A stretch of DNA of 64,000 nucleotides from Candidatus Amulumruptor caecigallinarius (GTDB lineage Bacteria > Bacteroidota > Bacteroidia > Bacteroidales > Muribaculaceae): the NCBI GenBank assembly GCA_944321825.1, contig CALUMU010000001.1, positions 1 to 64,000 on the forward strand. Direction: 5' to 3'. This document shows, piece by piece, positions 11,835 to 21,405 of the stretch; position 1 is the stretch's first letter; each line of letters starts with the position of its first letter. The translations under genes and the position numbers were made by a program. Below the pieces are notes generated by a model. It made no database searches, had not been told where the DNA came from, and saw only the letters and a program-made list of their open reading frames with translations.

Positions 11835-12032
11835 ATGAAGAAAGAAGAAATCAAAGAAATGGCAACCGCCGACCTCCAGGCACGCCTCGTCGAGATGGAG
11901 AAAGACTACCGCCAGCTCAAGATCAACCACGCCATATCGCCTGTCGACAACCCCGCGAAAATCACAGCCGACCGCCGTGACATCGCCCGCGTCAAGACAG
12001 AGCTCCGTATGCGTGAAATCAACAATAAGTAA
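11835..12032 (+). CDS. rpmC: 50S ribosomal protein L29
   Basis: uL29 (65 residues), a small two-helix protein near the tunnel exit that helps dock trigger factor and SRP. MKKEEIKEMATADLQARLVE and the DIARVKTELRMRE helix fit the family. Its place between rplP and rpsQ supports the call. Confidence 0.95.
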   Translation: MKKEEIKEMATADLQARLVEMEKDYRQLKINHAISPVDNPAKITADRRDIARVKTELRMREINNK

Positions 12033-12057
12033 CCAACGAAACTGACCCAATTACACT

Positions 12058-12318
12058 ATGGAAGAAAAAAGAAACCTCCGCAAAGAGCGCATCGGGGTCG
12101 TGTCGTCAAACAAGTGTGACAAAACTATCACCGTTACGGTGAAGTACAAGGAGAAGCACCCCATCTATGGCAAGTTTGTCAACAAGACCAAGAAGTACCA
12201 CGCTCACGACGAGAAAAACGAGTGCAGCATCGGCGACAAAGTGCGCCTGATGGAGACCCGTCCCCTCTCTGCCACCAAAAGATGGCGCTTAGTAGAAATC
12301 ATCGAAAAAGTGAAATAA
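12058..12318 (+). CDS. rpsQ: 30S ribosomal protein S17
   Basis: uS17 (86 residues), an early 16S rRNA-binding OB-fold protein. [18 protein letters not shown] and the C-terminal [17 protein letters not shown] match. It stands 25 nt after rpmC and 18 nt before rplN. Confidence 0.97.
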   Translation: MEEKRNLRKERIGVVSSNKCDKTITVTVKYKEKHPIYGKFVNKTKKYHAHDEKNECSIGDKVRLMETRPLSATKRWRLVEIIEKVK

Positions 12319-12336
12319 CCCCACACCCAAGACATC

Positions 12337-12702
12337 ATGATACAGACAGAAAGCCGTTTAACAGTCGCTGACAACAGCGGCGCTAAGGAAGCACTCTGCA
12401 TCCACGTACTCGGTGGTACAGGTCGCCGTTACGCTTCCGTGGGCGACATCATCGTAGTGAGCGTCAAGAGTGTGATTCCTTCAAGCGATGTGAAGAAAGG
12501 TACCGTCAGCAAGGCCGTAGTCGTACGCACAAAGAAGGAAGTGCGCCGTCCCGACGGATCATACATCCGTTTCGACGACAACGCCTGCGTGCTGCTCAAC
12601 AACGCCGGCGAGATCCGCGGCACCCGTATCTTCGGTCCTGTGGCCCGCGAACTCCGCGCCACCAACATGAAGATCGTGTCACTCGCACCCGAGGTGCTCT
12701 GA
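12337..12702 (+). CDS. rplN: 50S ribosomal protein L14
   Basis: uL14 (121 residues), at the subunit interface, contacting 16S rRNA and the silencing factor Rsf[21 protein letters not shown] and the C-terminal [11 protein letters not shown] are diagnostic. Normal length. Confidence 0.98.
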   Translation: MIQTESRLTVADNSGAKEALCIHVLGGTGRRYASVGDIIVVSVKSVIPSSDVKKGTVSKAVVVRTKKEVRRPDGSYIRFDDNACVLLNNAGEIRGTRIFGPVARELRATNMKIVSLAPEVL

Positions 12703-12754
12703 TTCCTCACACCCTCACTCTTAACAACGACAAACACAATCGACATCAACAACA

Positions 12755-13075
12755 ATGAGCAAGATCAAGATAAAGAAAGACGACAATGTCATCGTCATCT
12801 CCGGCGAAGACCGTGGCACCACCGGCCGCGTCCTCAAGGTGATACGCGACAAGAATCGTGCCATCGTTGAAGGCGTTAACATCGTGACCAAGGCCACAAA
12901 GCCCAGCGCAAAGCACCCACAGGGCGGCCTTATCAAGATGGAAGCCCCCATCAACATCTCCAATCTGGCACTCGTCGACCCCAAGACAGGTAAGCCAACC
13001 CGCGTCGGCCGCCGTCGCGACGCCAACGGCAAGTTAGTACGTTACGCCAAGAAATCAGGAGAGGAGATCAAATAA
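12755..13075 (+). CDS. rplX: 50S ribosomal protein L24
   Basis: uL24 (106 residues), an assembly initiator of the large subunit. The KOW motif lies at [17 protein letters not shown] near residues 15-32. Its stop overlaps the rplE start by one base (TAATG), indicating coupling. Confidence 0.96.
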   Translation: MSKIKIKKDDNVIVISGEDRGTTGRVLKVIRDKNRAIVEGVNIVTKATKPSAKHPQGGLIKMEAPINISNLALVDPKTGKPTRVGRRRDANGKLVRYAKKSGEEIK

Positions 13076-13623
13076 TGGAGACTACACTCAGCAAAGAATA
13101 CAAGGAGCGCATCGTCCCCGCGCTCACCAAGGAGTTCAACTACACTACAGTGATGCAGGTTCCCCGCCTTGTGAAGATTGTCATCAACCAGGGCCTCGGA
13201 CAGGCAACACAGGACAAGAAGATAATCGAGACCGCAATCAACGAGCTGACAGCCATCACCGGCCAGAAAGCCGTCGCTACACTCTCGCGCAAAGACATCT
13301 CTAACTTCAAGGTGCGCAAGAAGATGCCCATCGGTGTGCGCGTGACACTCCGCCGCGAGCGCATGTACGAGTTCCTCGAACGTCTCGTACGCGTGGCTCT
13401 GCCCCGTATCCGTGACTTCAAAGGCATCGACGGCAAGCTCGACGGCCGTGGCAACTACACCCTCGGCATCACAGAGCAGATCATCTTCCCCGAAATCAAC
13501 ATCGACAGCATCTCCAAGCTCCTCGGCATGAACATCACATTCGTGACATCGGCCAACACCGACGAAGAGGGCTACGCGCTGCTCAAGGCTTTCGGACTCC
13601 CGTTCAAAAACGCCAACAAGTAA
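13075..13623 (+). CDS. rplE: 50S ribosomal protein L5
   Basis: uL5 (182 residues), a 5S rRNA-binding protein of the central protuberance. [16 protein letters not shown] and [17 protein letters not shown] match. In E. coli S8 binds mRNA at the L5 start to control the spc operon; no such site is evident here. Confidence 0.98.
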   Translation: METTLSKEYKERIVPALTKEFNYTTVMQVPRLVKIVINQGLGQATQDKKIIETAINELTAITGQKAVATLSRKDISNFKVRKKMPIGVRVTLRRERMYEFLERLVRVALPRIRDFKGIDGKLDGRGNYTLGITEQIIFPEINIDSISKLLGMNITFVTSANTDEEGYALLKAFGLPFKNANK

Positions 13624-13658
13624 TCCATCCCACTTAAGACCCTACATCTTACAAGAAT

Positions 13659-13928
13659 ATGGCAAAAGAATCAATGAAAGCACGCGAGGTTAAACGTGCG
13701 AAGCTCGTAGCCAAGTATGCCGCCAAGAGGGCTGCCCTCAAGGAAGCCGGCGACTACGAAGGCCTCCAGAAGCTTCCCAAAAACGCCTCAAGTGTGCGTC
13801 TTCACAACCGCTGCTCCATCACCGGCCGCCCCAAAGGATACATGCGCCAGTTCGGCATCTCACGTATCCAGTTCCGCGAAATGGCTTCTGCCGGCCTGAT
13901 ACCCGGCGTCAAGAAGGCAAGCTGGTAA
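13659..13928 (+). CDS. rpsN: 30S ribosomal protein S14, long zinc-independent form
   Basis: uS14 (89 residues) of the 30S head. The length and the [19 protein letters not shown] segment identify the long form without a zinc ribbon; only one cysteine remains (RCSI) instead of two CxxC pairs. This matches the cysteine-poor L36, L31 and S4 elsewhere in the window. After its stop the tight packing breaks with a 247-nt gap. Confidence 0.97.
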   Translation: MAKESMKAREVKRAKLVAKYAAKRAALKEAGDYEGLQKLPKNASSVRLHNRCSITGRPKGYMRQFGISRIQFREMASAGLIPGVKKASW

Positions 13929-14175
13929 TACAAGCCCGGTCGTAGCAAACCCCTTCAACCGAGACACCAAGATTTAATCATCCAAACCTCTCTTTTTGAA
14001 TCAAGTGCTCATCTGACCGAGTATTACCGGCACAATAAGTCATCTTCCACGCTGATGCCACACCTCTCTCCCTGCGGCCGCGAATCCTCCGGCTTGCTTG
14101 GAGGCCGCGAGCCGAGCGTGAATATTTGAATATTGTTCGGAATGAGCCGAATCAATTTAAACAATCCACACAACA
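13929..14175 (+). other. 247-nt non-coding gap rpsN-rpsH
   Basis: No promoter with both boxes is found. A GC-rich hairpin is possible around 14080-14110 (GCGG with CCGC, CCTCC with GGAGG). It may be a leader for S8, an RNA-binding repressor in other bacteria, but no known motif is recognised. Confidence 0.35.
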
Positions 14176-14574
14176 ATGACCGATCCTATAGCAGATTATC
14201 TGACAAGATTGAGGAACGCCATCAAAGCCAACCACCGTGTTGTCGAAGTGCCCGCCTCAAACTTGAAGAAAGAGATCACCAAGATTCTCTTCGAACAAGG
14301 CTATATACTTAACTACAAGTTTATAGAGGGTGAGACCCCCGCAGGTGTGATCAAGATCGCCCTGAAGTATGACCCCGTTGACAAGGTCAACGCCATCAAG
14401 GGTCTCAAGCGCGTGTCACGTCCCGGATTGCGCCAGTACACCGGCTACAAGGACATGCCCCGAGTGTTAAACGGTTTAGGCATCGCCATCCTGTCGACCT
14501 CCAAAGGTGTCATGACCAACAAAAAGGCCCAGGACCTCAAGATAGGTGGCGAAGTGCTCTGCTATATCTATTAA
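14176..14574 (+). CDS. rpsH: 30S ribosomal protein S8
   Basis: uS8 (132 residues), a primary 16S rRNA-binding protein and the spc-operon repressor in E. coli. MTDPIADYLTRLRNAIKANH and GLGIAILSTSKGVMT are diagnostic. It follows an unusually long gap and is 20 nt before rplF. Confidence 0.98.
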   Translation: MTDPIADYLTRLRNAIKANHRVVEVPASNLKKEITKILFEQGYILNYKFIEGETPAGVIKIALKYDPVDKVNAIKGLKRVSRPGLRQYTGYKDMPRVLNGLGIAILSTSKGVMTNKKAQDLKIGGEVLCYIY

Positions 14575-14594
14575 CCTTTAATCCCTGAAGAGTA

Positions 14595-15149
14595 ATGTCA
14601 CGTATAGGTAAAGCACCCATCGCCATTCCCGCCGGTGTGACTGTAACAGTCAGCGGCGATACCGTAACCGTAAAGGGCCCCAAAGGCACCCTCACCCAGA
14701 AATTCAACCCCGAAATCGACGTTAAGGTCGAAAACAACGAAGTGGTACTGACCCGTCCCAGCGACGACCGCGAGCACCGCTCTCAGCACGGCCTCTACCG
14801 CGCCCTCATCCACAACATGGTCGTAGGCGTGAGCGAAGGCTACCGCAAGGAGATGGAGCTCGTAGGCGTAGGTTACCGCGCTGCCGCCACCGGCCAGGTA
14901 CTCGAGCTCGCGCTCGGCTACTCACACGCCATCTACCTCAAGCTCCCCCCCGAAGTCAAGGTAGAAGCCAAGAGCGAACGTAACAAAAACCCGCTCATCA
15001 TCCTCGAGAGCGACGACAAGCAGCTCCTCGGTCAGGTATGCGCTAAAATCCGCAGCCTCCGCAAGCCCGAGCCCTATAAAGGCAAAGGTATCAAGTTTGT
15101 CGGTGAAGTTATCCGCCGCAAATCTGGCAAATCGGCAAGCGCCAAGTAA
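14595..15149 (+). CDS. rplF: 50S ribosomal protein L6
   Basis: uL6 (184 residues), at the base of the L7/L12 stalk. SRIGKAPIAIPAGVTV and the C-terminal RKPEPYKGKGIKFVGEVIR are family signatures. Normal length and position between S8 and L18. Confidence 0.98.
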   Translation: MSRIGKAPIAIPAGVTVTVSGDTVTVKGPKGTLTQKFNPEIDVKVENNEVVLTRPSDDREHRSQHGLYRALIHNMVVGVSEGYRKEMELVGVGYRAAATGQVLELALGYSHAIYLKLPPEVKVEAKSERNKNPLIILESDDKQLLGQVCAKIRSLRKPEPYKGKGIKFVGEVIRRKSGKSASAK

Positions 15150-15185
15150 TAAATACCACTCACCATACCATATTGAACTAATCTT

Positions 15186-15527
15186 ATGTTTTCCAAGATA
15201 CAACGCCGCAACAAGATCAAGGCCCGCATCCGCGGCCGCATCTCAGGCACCGCAGCACGTCCGCGCATGACCGTGTTCCGCAGCAACAAGCAGATTTACG
15301 TCCAGCTTGTCGACGACCTCGCCGGCAAGACTCTCGTGTCGGCTTCGTCTAAAGGCATCGCCGAAGGCAACAAGTCCGAAATCGCTGCAAAAGTGGGCGA
15401 ATCTATCGCTAAGAAGGCCCTTGAAGCCGGTATCTCCGAAGTCGTGTTCGACCGCAACGGATACCTGTTCCACGGACGAGTTAAATCATTGGCAGACGCC
15501 GCCCGCAACGGTGGCCTCAAATTCTAA
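15186..15527 (+). CDS. rplR: 50S ribosomal protein L18
   Basis: uL18 (113 residues), a 5S rRNA-binding protein. [20 protein letters not shown] and a C-terminal [20 protein letters not shown] match. rpsE follows after 8 nt. Confidence 0.97.
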   Translation: MFSKIQRRNKIKARIRGRISGTAARPRMTVFRSNKQIYVQLVDDLAGKTLVSASSKGIAEGNKSEIAAKVGESIAKKALEAGISEVVFDRNGYLFHGRVKSLADAARNGGLKF

Positions 15528-15535
15528 TCAGAATC

Positions 15536-16054
15536 ATGGCAAACAAGAACAACCGCGTTAAATCAACCAACGATATCGAGCTCAAGGATCGCCTTGTAGC
15601 CATCAACCGTGTGACCAAGGTCACCAAGGGCGGCCGCACATTCACCTTCGCAGCGATTGTCGTAGTCGGCAACGAAGACGGCATTGTAGGCTGGGGCCTC
15701 GGCAAAGCCAATGAAGTGACAGCTGCTATCGCCAAGGGCGTGGAAGCAGCCAAGAAAAACCTTATCCGCGTCCCTGTCCACAAGGGTACCATCCCCCACG
15801 AACAGGAAGCCAAATTCGGCGGATCTCGAGTTATCATCAAGCCCGCAGGTCAGGGTACTGGTGTCAAGGCCGGTGGTGCTATGCGTGCCGTGCTTGAGAG
15901 CGTGGGCGTGACCGACGTGCTCGCCAAGTCTAAAGGTTCGTCCAACCCCCACAACCTCGTCAAGGCTACTATCGCAGCCCTTGGTGAGCTTCGCTCCCCG
16001 ATGCAGGTGGCACAGAACCGTGGAATATCACTCGAGAAGGTATTCAAAGGCTGA
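15536..16054 (+). CDS. rpsE: 30S ribosomal protein S5
   Basis: uS5 (172 residues), contributing to mRNA unwinding and decoding fidelity. The S5 double-stranded-RNA-binding fold shows [19 protein letters not shown] and [19 protein letters not shown]-like segments. It is followed by a 124-nt gap with a hairpin before rpmD. Confidence 0.97.
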   Translation: MANKNNRVKSTNDIELKDRLVAINRVTKVTKGGRTFTFAAIVVVGNEDGIVGWGLGKANEVTAAIAKGVEAAKKNLIRVPVHKGTIPHEQEAKFGGSRVIIKPAGQGTGVKAGGAMRAVLESVGVTDVLAKSKGSSNPHNLVKATIAALGELRSPMQVAQNRGISLEKVFKG

Positions 16055-16073
16055 TAAGGAAACCGCCGCGTCC

Positions 16074-16100
16074 CGCATACGGATTTAGAGACCGTATGCG
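16074..16100 (+). promoter_or_regulatory. Hairpin between rpsE and rpmD
   Basis: CGCATACGG (16074-16082) pairs perfectly with CCGTATGCG (16092-16100) around a 9-nt loop. There is no T-tract, so an RNA-processing or stabilising structure is more likely than a terminator. Confidence 0.5.
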
Positions 16101-16178
16101 CGGAGCGGATTCCGTGACCTTTTATTCCCTCCCACTGATTTATAATCGCTCTCCTCTATTAACCCACCATTCTCAATC

Positions 16179-16358
16179 ATGGCACAGATTAAAATCACAC
16201 AGATAAAGAGCCGCATCAAGGCTCCCAAGGTGCAGAAAGATACCCTCGACGCCCTTGGCATACATAAGATGCACCATTCGGTCATCAAAGAGGACTGCCC
16301 CTCGATCCGAGGCATGGTCAACCGTGTTCGCCACCTCGTAGAAGTAACCAACGTATAA
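16179..16358 (+). CDS. rpmD: 50S ribosomal protein L30
   Basis: uL30 (59 residues), a small ferredoxin-like-fold protein. The translation starts MAQIKITQIKSRIKAP and includes LGIHKMHHSV, typical of L30. It was found directly in the sequence between rpsE and rplO, the standard location. Confidence 0.95.
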   Translation: MAQIKITQIKSRIKAPKVQKDTLDALGIHKMHHSVIKEDCPSIRGMVNRVRHLVEVTNV

Positions 16359-16388
16359 GTTTAACCCCAGAAACACTAACTCAAAGTC

Positions 16389-16835
16389 ATGGACTTAAGC
16401 AATCTCAAACCTGCCGTTGGTTCTGTCACCCGCAAGACCCGCATAGGTCGTGGTCCCGGTTCAGGCAAAGGCGGCACATCTACCCGCGGCCACAAGGGCG
16501 CAAAGTCTCGCTCTGGCTATTCCCGTAAGATCGGCTTCGAAGGCGGCCAGATGCCCCTCCAGCGCCGTCTCCCCAAGTTCGGCTTCAAGAACATCAACCG
16601 TGTTGAGTACAAGGCCATCAACATCGGCACTCTCGACGAGCTCGCCGCTGCCAAGAGCCTTGAAAAAATCGGTATCGAAGAGCTCCGTCAGGCCGGCTTC
16701 ATCAACCGCCGTCAGCTTGTGAAAATCCTCGCCAACGGCACAATATCCCACAAAATCGCTGTCGAAGCCAACGCATTCTCGGCTGCTGCCCAGGCTGCCA
16801 TTGAGGCTGCCGGTGGTTCGGTAACGAAAATCTAA
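16389..16835 (+). CDS. rplO: 50S ribosomal protein L15
   Basis: uL15 (148 residues), late-assembly large-subunit protein. The Gly/Arg-rich N-terminal region (RIGRGPGSGKGGTSTRGHKG) and GFEGGQMPLQRRLPKFGF are diagnostic. secY starts 14 nt later. Confidence 0.98.
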   Translation: MDLSNLKPAVGSVTRKTRIGRGPGSGKGGTSTRGHKGAKSRSGYSRKIGFEGGQMPLQRRLPKFGFKNINRVEYKAINIGTLDELAAAKSLEKIGIEELRQAGFINRRQLVKILANGTISHKIAVEANAFSAAAQAAIEAAGGSVTKI

Positions 16836-16849
16836 TACCCACACCCCCG

Positions 16850-18202
16850 ATGAGTTTTATTAAAACAGTTAAAAACATATGGACCATCGAGGAGCTGCGC
16901 AAGCGCCTGCTGGTGACCCTGCTGCTGGTACTCATCTACCGCCTGGGTTGCTACGTGGTGCTGCCAGGCATCCGTCCTGAGGATCTTGAAGCTCTAAGCA
17001 ACTTCACCAACAAGAGCGGGCTGATGCAGCTGCTCGACATGTTCTCGGGCGGTGCTTTCAGCCAGGCCTCGATTTTCGCCCTCGGTATCATGCCTTATAT
17101 CACGGCATCCATCGTGATACAGCTCCTCGGCATGGTGCTCCCTTCTTTCCAGAAGATGCAGCGTGAGGGCGAGAGCGGACGCCAGAAGCTCAATCAGTAC
17201 ACCCGCTATCTGACAGTGCTGATTCTGCTCCTCCAGGGCCCTGCTTATCTGGTCAACCTCAACGTGCAGGTCTCCAGTGCCGGCGGCATGGCAGCTCTCG
17301 GCTTCTGGAGCATCGTCTACCTGACCGTCATCCTTGCAGCAGGCTCCATGTTCATCATGTGGCTCGGCGAGCGCATCACTGACCGTGGTATCGGTAACGG
17401 TATCAGCTTCATCATCCTCGTAGGTATCATCGCCCGTCTCCCGGGAGCACTGTTCTACGAGTTCACGAGCCGCCTCCCGGGTTCTACCGGTAGCCAGGGC
17501 GGTCTGGTGATGTTCATAATCGAGCTGCTTCTCCTCTTTGCCGTAACTATCGGTGCTGTGCTCCTCGTGCAGGGTACTCGCAAAGTCCCCGTGCAGTATG
17601 CAAAGCGTATTGTCGGCAACAAGCAGTATGGCGGTGCACGCCAGTACATCCCCCTCAAAGTCAATGCAGCAGGTGTGATGCCTATCATCTTCGCCCAGGC
17701 GATTATGTTCGTCCCCATCACCATCGCCGGATTCGGCTCTGCAGGTGATGCCACCCACGGCTTCTTTGCCGCGTTTAGCGACATCAACGGATTCTGGTAC
17801 AATCTCGTCTACTTCCTGATGATTGTGGCATTCACCTACTTCTACACCGCCATCACGGTGCGTCCGCAGCAGATGGCTGAGGACATGAAGCGCAACAACG
17901 GCTTCATCCCCGGCATCAAGCCCGGAAAGAAGACGGCTGAATACCTTGACAGCATCATGTCGCGCATCACCCTCCCCGGGTCTATATTCCTCGGCATCGT
18001 GGCCATCCTCCCGGCTTTCGCACGCTTCTTCGGCATCAGCCAGAATTTCGCCCAGTTCTTCGGCGGAACATCCCTGCTGATTCTCGTCGGCGTAGTGCTT
18101 GACACGCTCCAGCAGATCGAGAGCCACCTGATGATGCACCACTATGACGGACTGATGAAGGACGGCAAAATCAAAGGCCGCACCACAGGTAGCGCATATT
18201 GA
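16850..18202 (+). CDS. secY: Protein translocase channel SecY
   Basis: Central channel of the Sec translocon (450 residues), with about ten membrane helices. GCYVVLPGIRPEDLE follows helix 1, and FALGIMPYITASIVIQLLG is the conserved helix-2 region. The cytoplasmic loop RKVPVQYAKRIVG binds SecA or the ribosome. In the usual place after rplO. A 382-codon frame on the opposite strand is a shadow. Confidence 0.98.
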   Translation: MSFIKTVKNIWTIEELRKRLLVTLLLVLIYRLGCYVVLPGIRPEDLEALSNFTNKSGLMQLLDMFSGGAFSQASIFALGIMPYITASIVIQLLGMVLPSFQKMQREGESGRQKLNQYTRYLTVLILLLQGPAYLVNLNVQVSSAGGMAALGFWSIVYLTVILAAGSMFIMWLGERITDRGIGNGISFIILVGIIARLPGALFYEFTSRLPGSTGSQGGLVMFIIELLLLFAVTIGAVLLVQGTRKVPVQYAKRIVGNKQYGGARQYIPLKVNAAGVMPIIFAQAIMFVPITIAGFGSAGDATHGFFAAFSDINGFWYNLVYFLMIVAFTYFYTAITVRPQQMAEDMKRNNGFIPGIKPGKKTAEYLDSIMSRITLPGSIFLGIVAILPAFARFFGISQNFAQFFGGTSLLILVGVVLDTLQQIESHLMMHHYDGLMKDGKIKGRTTGSAY

Positions 18203-18269
18203 TTACTGCCAGCCCAACACGTTAGATACTTAGATTTCGACTGACCCCATCACCCTATATCTGCTGATT

Positions 18270-19052
18270 ATGATATTTCTGAAGACACCTGAAGAGATGC
18301 AGAAGATGCAGGCAGCTTGCACACTCGTGAGCGACACACTTGGCGAAGTGGCCAAGTGGGTCGCTCCGGGAGTGACTACACGCAAGCTTGACAACGTCGC
18401 ACGGGAGTTCATGCTCGACAATGGCGGCCGGCCCGCCTGTCTCGGCTATGGAGGCTTTCCTGCCACCCTGTGCATCGAGGTCAACGAAGTAGTGGTCCAC
18501 GGGTTCCCCGGCCCCTACACCTTGCAGGAGGGTGATATCATCGGCATTGACACCGTGGTGGAGCTCGACGGATTCAACGGCGACATGTGCTACACATTCC
18601 CCGTGGGCGATGTCGACCCGAAAGTCATGCAGCTGTTGCGGACTACCAAGGAAAGCCTCTACGTAGGCATCGAAGCGTGCCGCGAAGGGCGCCGCATAGG
18701 CGACATATCCAATGCTGTGCAGACATATTGCGAACGTCGCGGATATTCCGTCGTTCGCGAGATGTGCGGCCACGGCATCGGACGCAAGATGCACGAGGAC
18801 CCAGAAGTCCCCAACTACGGCCGCCGGGGTACCGGCCCTGTCATCAAAAACGGCATGTGCATCTGCATCGAGCCCATGATAAACCTCGGCTCGCGCAACA
18901 TCGTCATCGGCCATGACGGATGGACATGCACCACCCGTGACCGCAAGCCCTCGGCCCATTACGAGCATACTGTGGCTATCATCGGCGGAGAGACACGGGT
19001 GTTGACATCCTTCGAGCCGATACAGCAGGCACTGGCCGACAGATTCGTCTGA
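18270..19052 (+). CDS. map: Type I methionine aminopeptidase
   Basis: Removes the initiator methionine from new proteins (260 residues). The five metal ligands are visible: Asp in GIDTVVEL, Asp in GDMCYTF, His in GHGIGRKMHE, Glu in CIEPMI and Glu in YEHTVAII. The length is that of the single-domain type I enzyme. Located between secY and infA, as in many Bacteroidetes; adk is absent here. Confidence 0.97.
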   Translation: MIFLKTPEEMQKMQAACTLVSDTLGEVAKWVAPGVTTRKLDNVAREFMLDNGGRPACLGYGGFPATLCIEVNEVVVHGFPGPYTLQEGDIIGIDTVVELDGFNGDMCYTFPVGDVDPKVMQLLRTTKESLYVGIEACREGRRIGDISNAVQTYCERRGYSVVREMCGHGIGRKMHEDPEVPNYGRRGTGPVIKNGMCICIEPMINLGSRNIVIGHDGWTCTTRDRKPSAHYEHTVAIIGGETRVLTSFEPIQQALADRFV

Positions 19053-19141
19053 CACCCCCGCTCAAAGCCCCACCATAGTAACATTAACATCATCACCGAT
19101 AACTAAAACCAACACCGAGCGCAAGCTCACTGAAGCAATTT

Positions 19142-19360
19142 ATGGCAAAACAAGCAGCAATCGAACAGGACGGCGTGATTGTCGAATCACTCAGCAACGC
19201 CATGTTCCGTGTGGAACTTGAAAACGGACATGAAATCACAGCCCACATCTCGGGCAAGATGCGCATGCACTACATCAAGATACTCCCCGGGGACCGCGTC
19301 AGAGTAGAAATGTCGCCCTACGACCTTTCCAAAGGACGTATAGCGTTCCGCTACAAGTAA
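19142..19360 (+). CDS. infA: Translation initiation factor IF-1
   Basis: IF-1 (72 residues), an OB-fold factor that binds the A site during initiation. [39 protein letters not shown] and the C-terminal RIAFRYK match the family. Confidence 0.98.
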   Translation: MAKQAAIEQDGVIVESLSNAMFRVELENGHEITAHISGKMRMHYIKILPGDRVRVEMSPYDLSKGRIAFRYK

Positions 19361-19446
19361 TGTAATCCGCCCTCTGCGAGCGCACCCGCGCCATAAAAAG
19401 CATCATAACTCCGATTAATTTAACACTTACAACCATAACATACACA

Positions 19447-19563
19447 ATGAAAGTAAGAGCCTCTATCAAGAAGCGCAGCGCCGACGACAAGATTGTCCGT
19501 CGCAAAGGCCGCTTGTACGTGATTAACAAAAAGAATCCTAAAAACAAGCAACGTCAAGGATAA
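19447..19563 (+). CDS. rpmJ: 50S ribosomal protein L36, cysteine-free form
   Basis: bL36 (38 residues): [20 protein letters not shown] continues to a [11 protein letters not shown] end. Canonical L36 binds zinc with three Cys and one His; here all three cysteine positions are changed (for example SADDK in place of the CxxC part), so it is a zinc-independent form. Too short for routine ORF calling; identified by sequence and its place after infA. Confidence 0.95.
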   Translation: MKVRASIKKRSADDKIVRRKGRLYVINKKNPKNKQRQG

Positions 19564-19603
19564 TTTTATTACTTTTGCAAAATATTTTCATAGGTAACTA
19601 AAT

Positions 19604-19984
19604 ATGGCAGTACGTATCGTGGGAGTCGACCTCCCCCAGAATAAGCATGGCGAAATCGCCTTGACCTACATCTACGGTATCGGACGGAGCGCAGCCAGGT
19701 CTATTCTTGACAAGGCTGGCGTCGCCCGTGACATCAAAGTTATGGACTGGACTGATGAACAGGCCGCTAAAGTGCGTGAAGTCATTCAGGCCGGATACAA
19801 GGTCGAAGGCGACCTCCGCAGCGAAGTCCAGCTCAACATCAAGCGACTGATGGACATCGGTTGCTACCGTGGTATCCGTCACCGTATCGGACTTCCCGTG
19901 CGCGGACAGTCTACCAAAAACAACGCCCGTACACGCAAGGGTCGCAAGAAGACCGTTGCCAACAAGAAGAAAGCAACTAAATAA
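19604..19984 (+). CDS. rpsM: 30S ribosomal protein S13
   Basis: uS13 (126 residues) of the 30S head, bridging to the 50S subunit. [23 protein letters not shown] and the tail [18 protein letters not shown] are diagnostic. rpsK follows after 14 nt. Confidence 0.98.
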   Translation: MAVRIVGVDLPQNKHGEIALTYIYGIGRSAARSILDKAGVARDIKVMDWTDEQAAKVREVIQAGYKVEGDLRSEVQLNIKRLMDIGCYRGIRHRIGLPVRGQSTKNNARTRKGRKKTVANKKKATK

Positions 19985-19998
19985 TTTATAATTACAAC

Positions 19999-20388
19999 AT
20001 GGCAAAAAAGACAGTCGCAGCAAAGAAGAGAAACGTCAAAGTCGGCGCAGACGGCCAGCTTCACGTTCACTCGTCTTTTAACAACATTATCGTGTGCTTA
20101 GCCAACAGCGAAGGTCAGGTAATATCCTGGTCGTCGGCTGGCAAGATGGGCTTCCGCGGAAGCAAGAAAAACACACCCTACGCTGCCCAGATGGCAGCCC
20201 AGGATTGTGCCAAGACCGCTTACGATCTCGGCCTCCGCAAGGTTAAAGCTTATGTCAAAGGACCCGGCAACGGTCGCGAAAGCGCTATCCGTACCGTACA
20301 CGGTGCTGGTATCGAAGTGACCGAAATAATCGACGTGACACCGCTGCCCCACAATGGCTGCCGTCCTCCCAAGCGTCGCCGCGTCTAA
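19999..20388 (+). CDS. rpsK: 30S ribosomal protein S11
   Basis: uS11 (129 residues) of the 30S platform. [20 protein letters not shown] and the C-terminal [15 protein letters not shown] match the family. A 384-nt non-coding stretch separates it from rpsD. Confidence 0.98.
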   Translation: MAKKTVAAKKRNVKVGADGQLHVHSSFNNIIVCLANSEGQVISWSSAGKMGFRGSKKNTPYAAQMAAQDCAKTAYDLGLRKVKAYVKGPGNGRESAIRTVHGAGIEVTEIIDVTPLPHNGCRPPKRRRV

Positions 20389-20772
20389 TCTCTTATCTTC
20401 CTAACAAAAGATAGCAAATTAACCACATTTATATCTTCCGAGTCTAATCATCGACGGTAATTGCGCGTCACTATTGACCGCCATCAGGTGCCCAGCTGGC
20501 ATCGCGGCGTAGCGGCTGACCATCGAGACGACGAAAGTGCCTTGAACGTGAAATTATGACTGCAACAGCGACTCCGTCCTTTCGGAGCGTCAATTACATG
20601 TCTTTTTATCCCTCTTATCAGTTGCAGTCGCGGCTGCACTAAAAGGCAACTCCGCCTCACGATCCTTTACCAGAGTAATCACAGGAATGGCACCGGCAGC
20701 ACTCCGTTGACAGCGAGCGACAAGGCTCCCCGACGATGAATAACCTCGAATTTTTAACCAACCCATCAAAAA
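20389..20772 (+). other. 384-nt structured gap before rpsD
   Basis: This is the largest break in the ribosomal cluster, with no credible ORF. GACTGCAAC (20558-20566) can pair with GTTGCAGTC (20621-20629), enclosing GACTCCG/CGGAGCGTC pairing around 20570-20592. A second inverted repeat lies near 20483-20502 (GCCA...TGGC). S4 autoregulates through an mRNA structure in other bacteria, so a leader for S4 is a reasonable guess, but no known consensus is recognised. Confidence 0.45.
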
Positions 20773-21378
20773 ATGGCAAGATACACAGGACCTAAATCCA
20801 AAATCGCACGCAAGTTTGGAGAACCCATCTTTGGCGAAGACAAAGTGCTCGCTAAGAAAAACTACGCGCCCGGTCAGCACGGTCAGAACAAGCGCCGCAA
20901 GACCAGTGAGTATGGTGTCCAGCTTCGCGAAAAGCAGAAGGCCAAGTACACCTACGGTGTGCTCGAACGCCAGTTCCGCAACCTCTTCGAGAAGGCTTCA
21001 CGCATGAAAGGTATTACAGGCGAGCTCCTCCTCCAGCTCCTTGAAAGCCGTCTCGACAATGTCGTATATCGTCTGGGCATAGCCCCTACTCGTGCTGCTG
21101 CCCGTCAGGTCGTACTCCACCGCCACATCACCGTCAACGGCGATGTAGTCAACATCCCCTCTTACCAGGTTAAGCCCGGCGACATCGTCGCCGTCCGCGA
21201 GAAAGCCAAATCTCTTGAGGTGATTGCTGACGCACTTGCAGGCTTCAACCACAGCAAGTATCCCTGGATCGAGTGGGACGAAAGCGCTAAGGCCGGCCGT
21301 TTCCTCCATGTACCCACCCGCGAGGATATCCCCGAAAACATCAAGGAGCAACTTATCGTCGAGTTGTATTCTAAGTAA
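20773..21378 (+). CDS. rpsD: 30S ribosomal protein S4, zinc-free form
   Basis: uS4 (201 residues), assembly initiator for the 30S body. The N-terminus [20 protein letters not shown] lacks the CxxC zinc motif of C-plus S4. The S4 RNA-binding region is around residues 95-160 ([20 protein letters not shown]). It follows a structured gap that may be its own regulatory leader. Confidence 0.97.
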   Translation: MARYTGPKSKIARKFGEPIFGEDKVLAKKNYAPGQHGQNKRRKTSEYGVQLREKQKAKYTYGVLERQFRNLFEKASRMKGITGELLLQLLESRLDNVVYRLGIAPTRAAARQVVLHRHITVNGDVVNIPSYQVKPGDIVAVREKAKSLEVIADALAGFNHSKYPWIEWDESAKAGRFLHVPTREDIPENIKEQLIVELYSK

Positions 21379-21405
21379 TCAATCTTCTAATTAATACGAT
21401 CCTCA

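Noticed and set aside
16994-18142. Long minus-strand open frame opposite secY
   Set aside because: Shadow of a GC-rich gene; composition unlike a protein and no family match.
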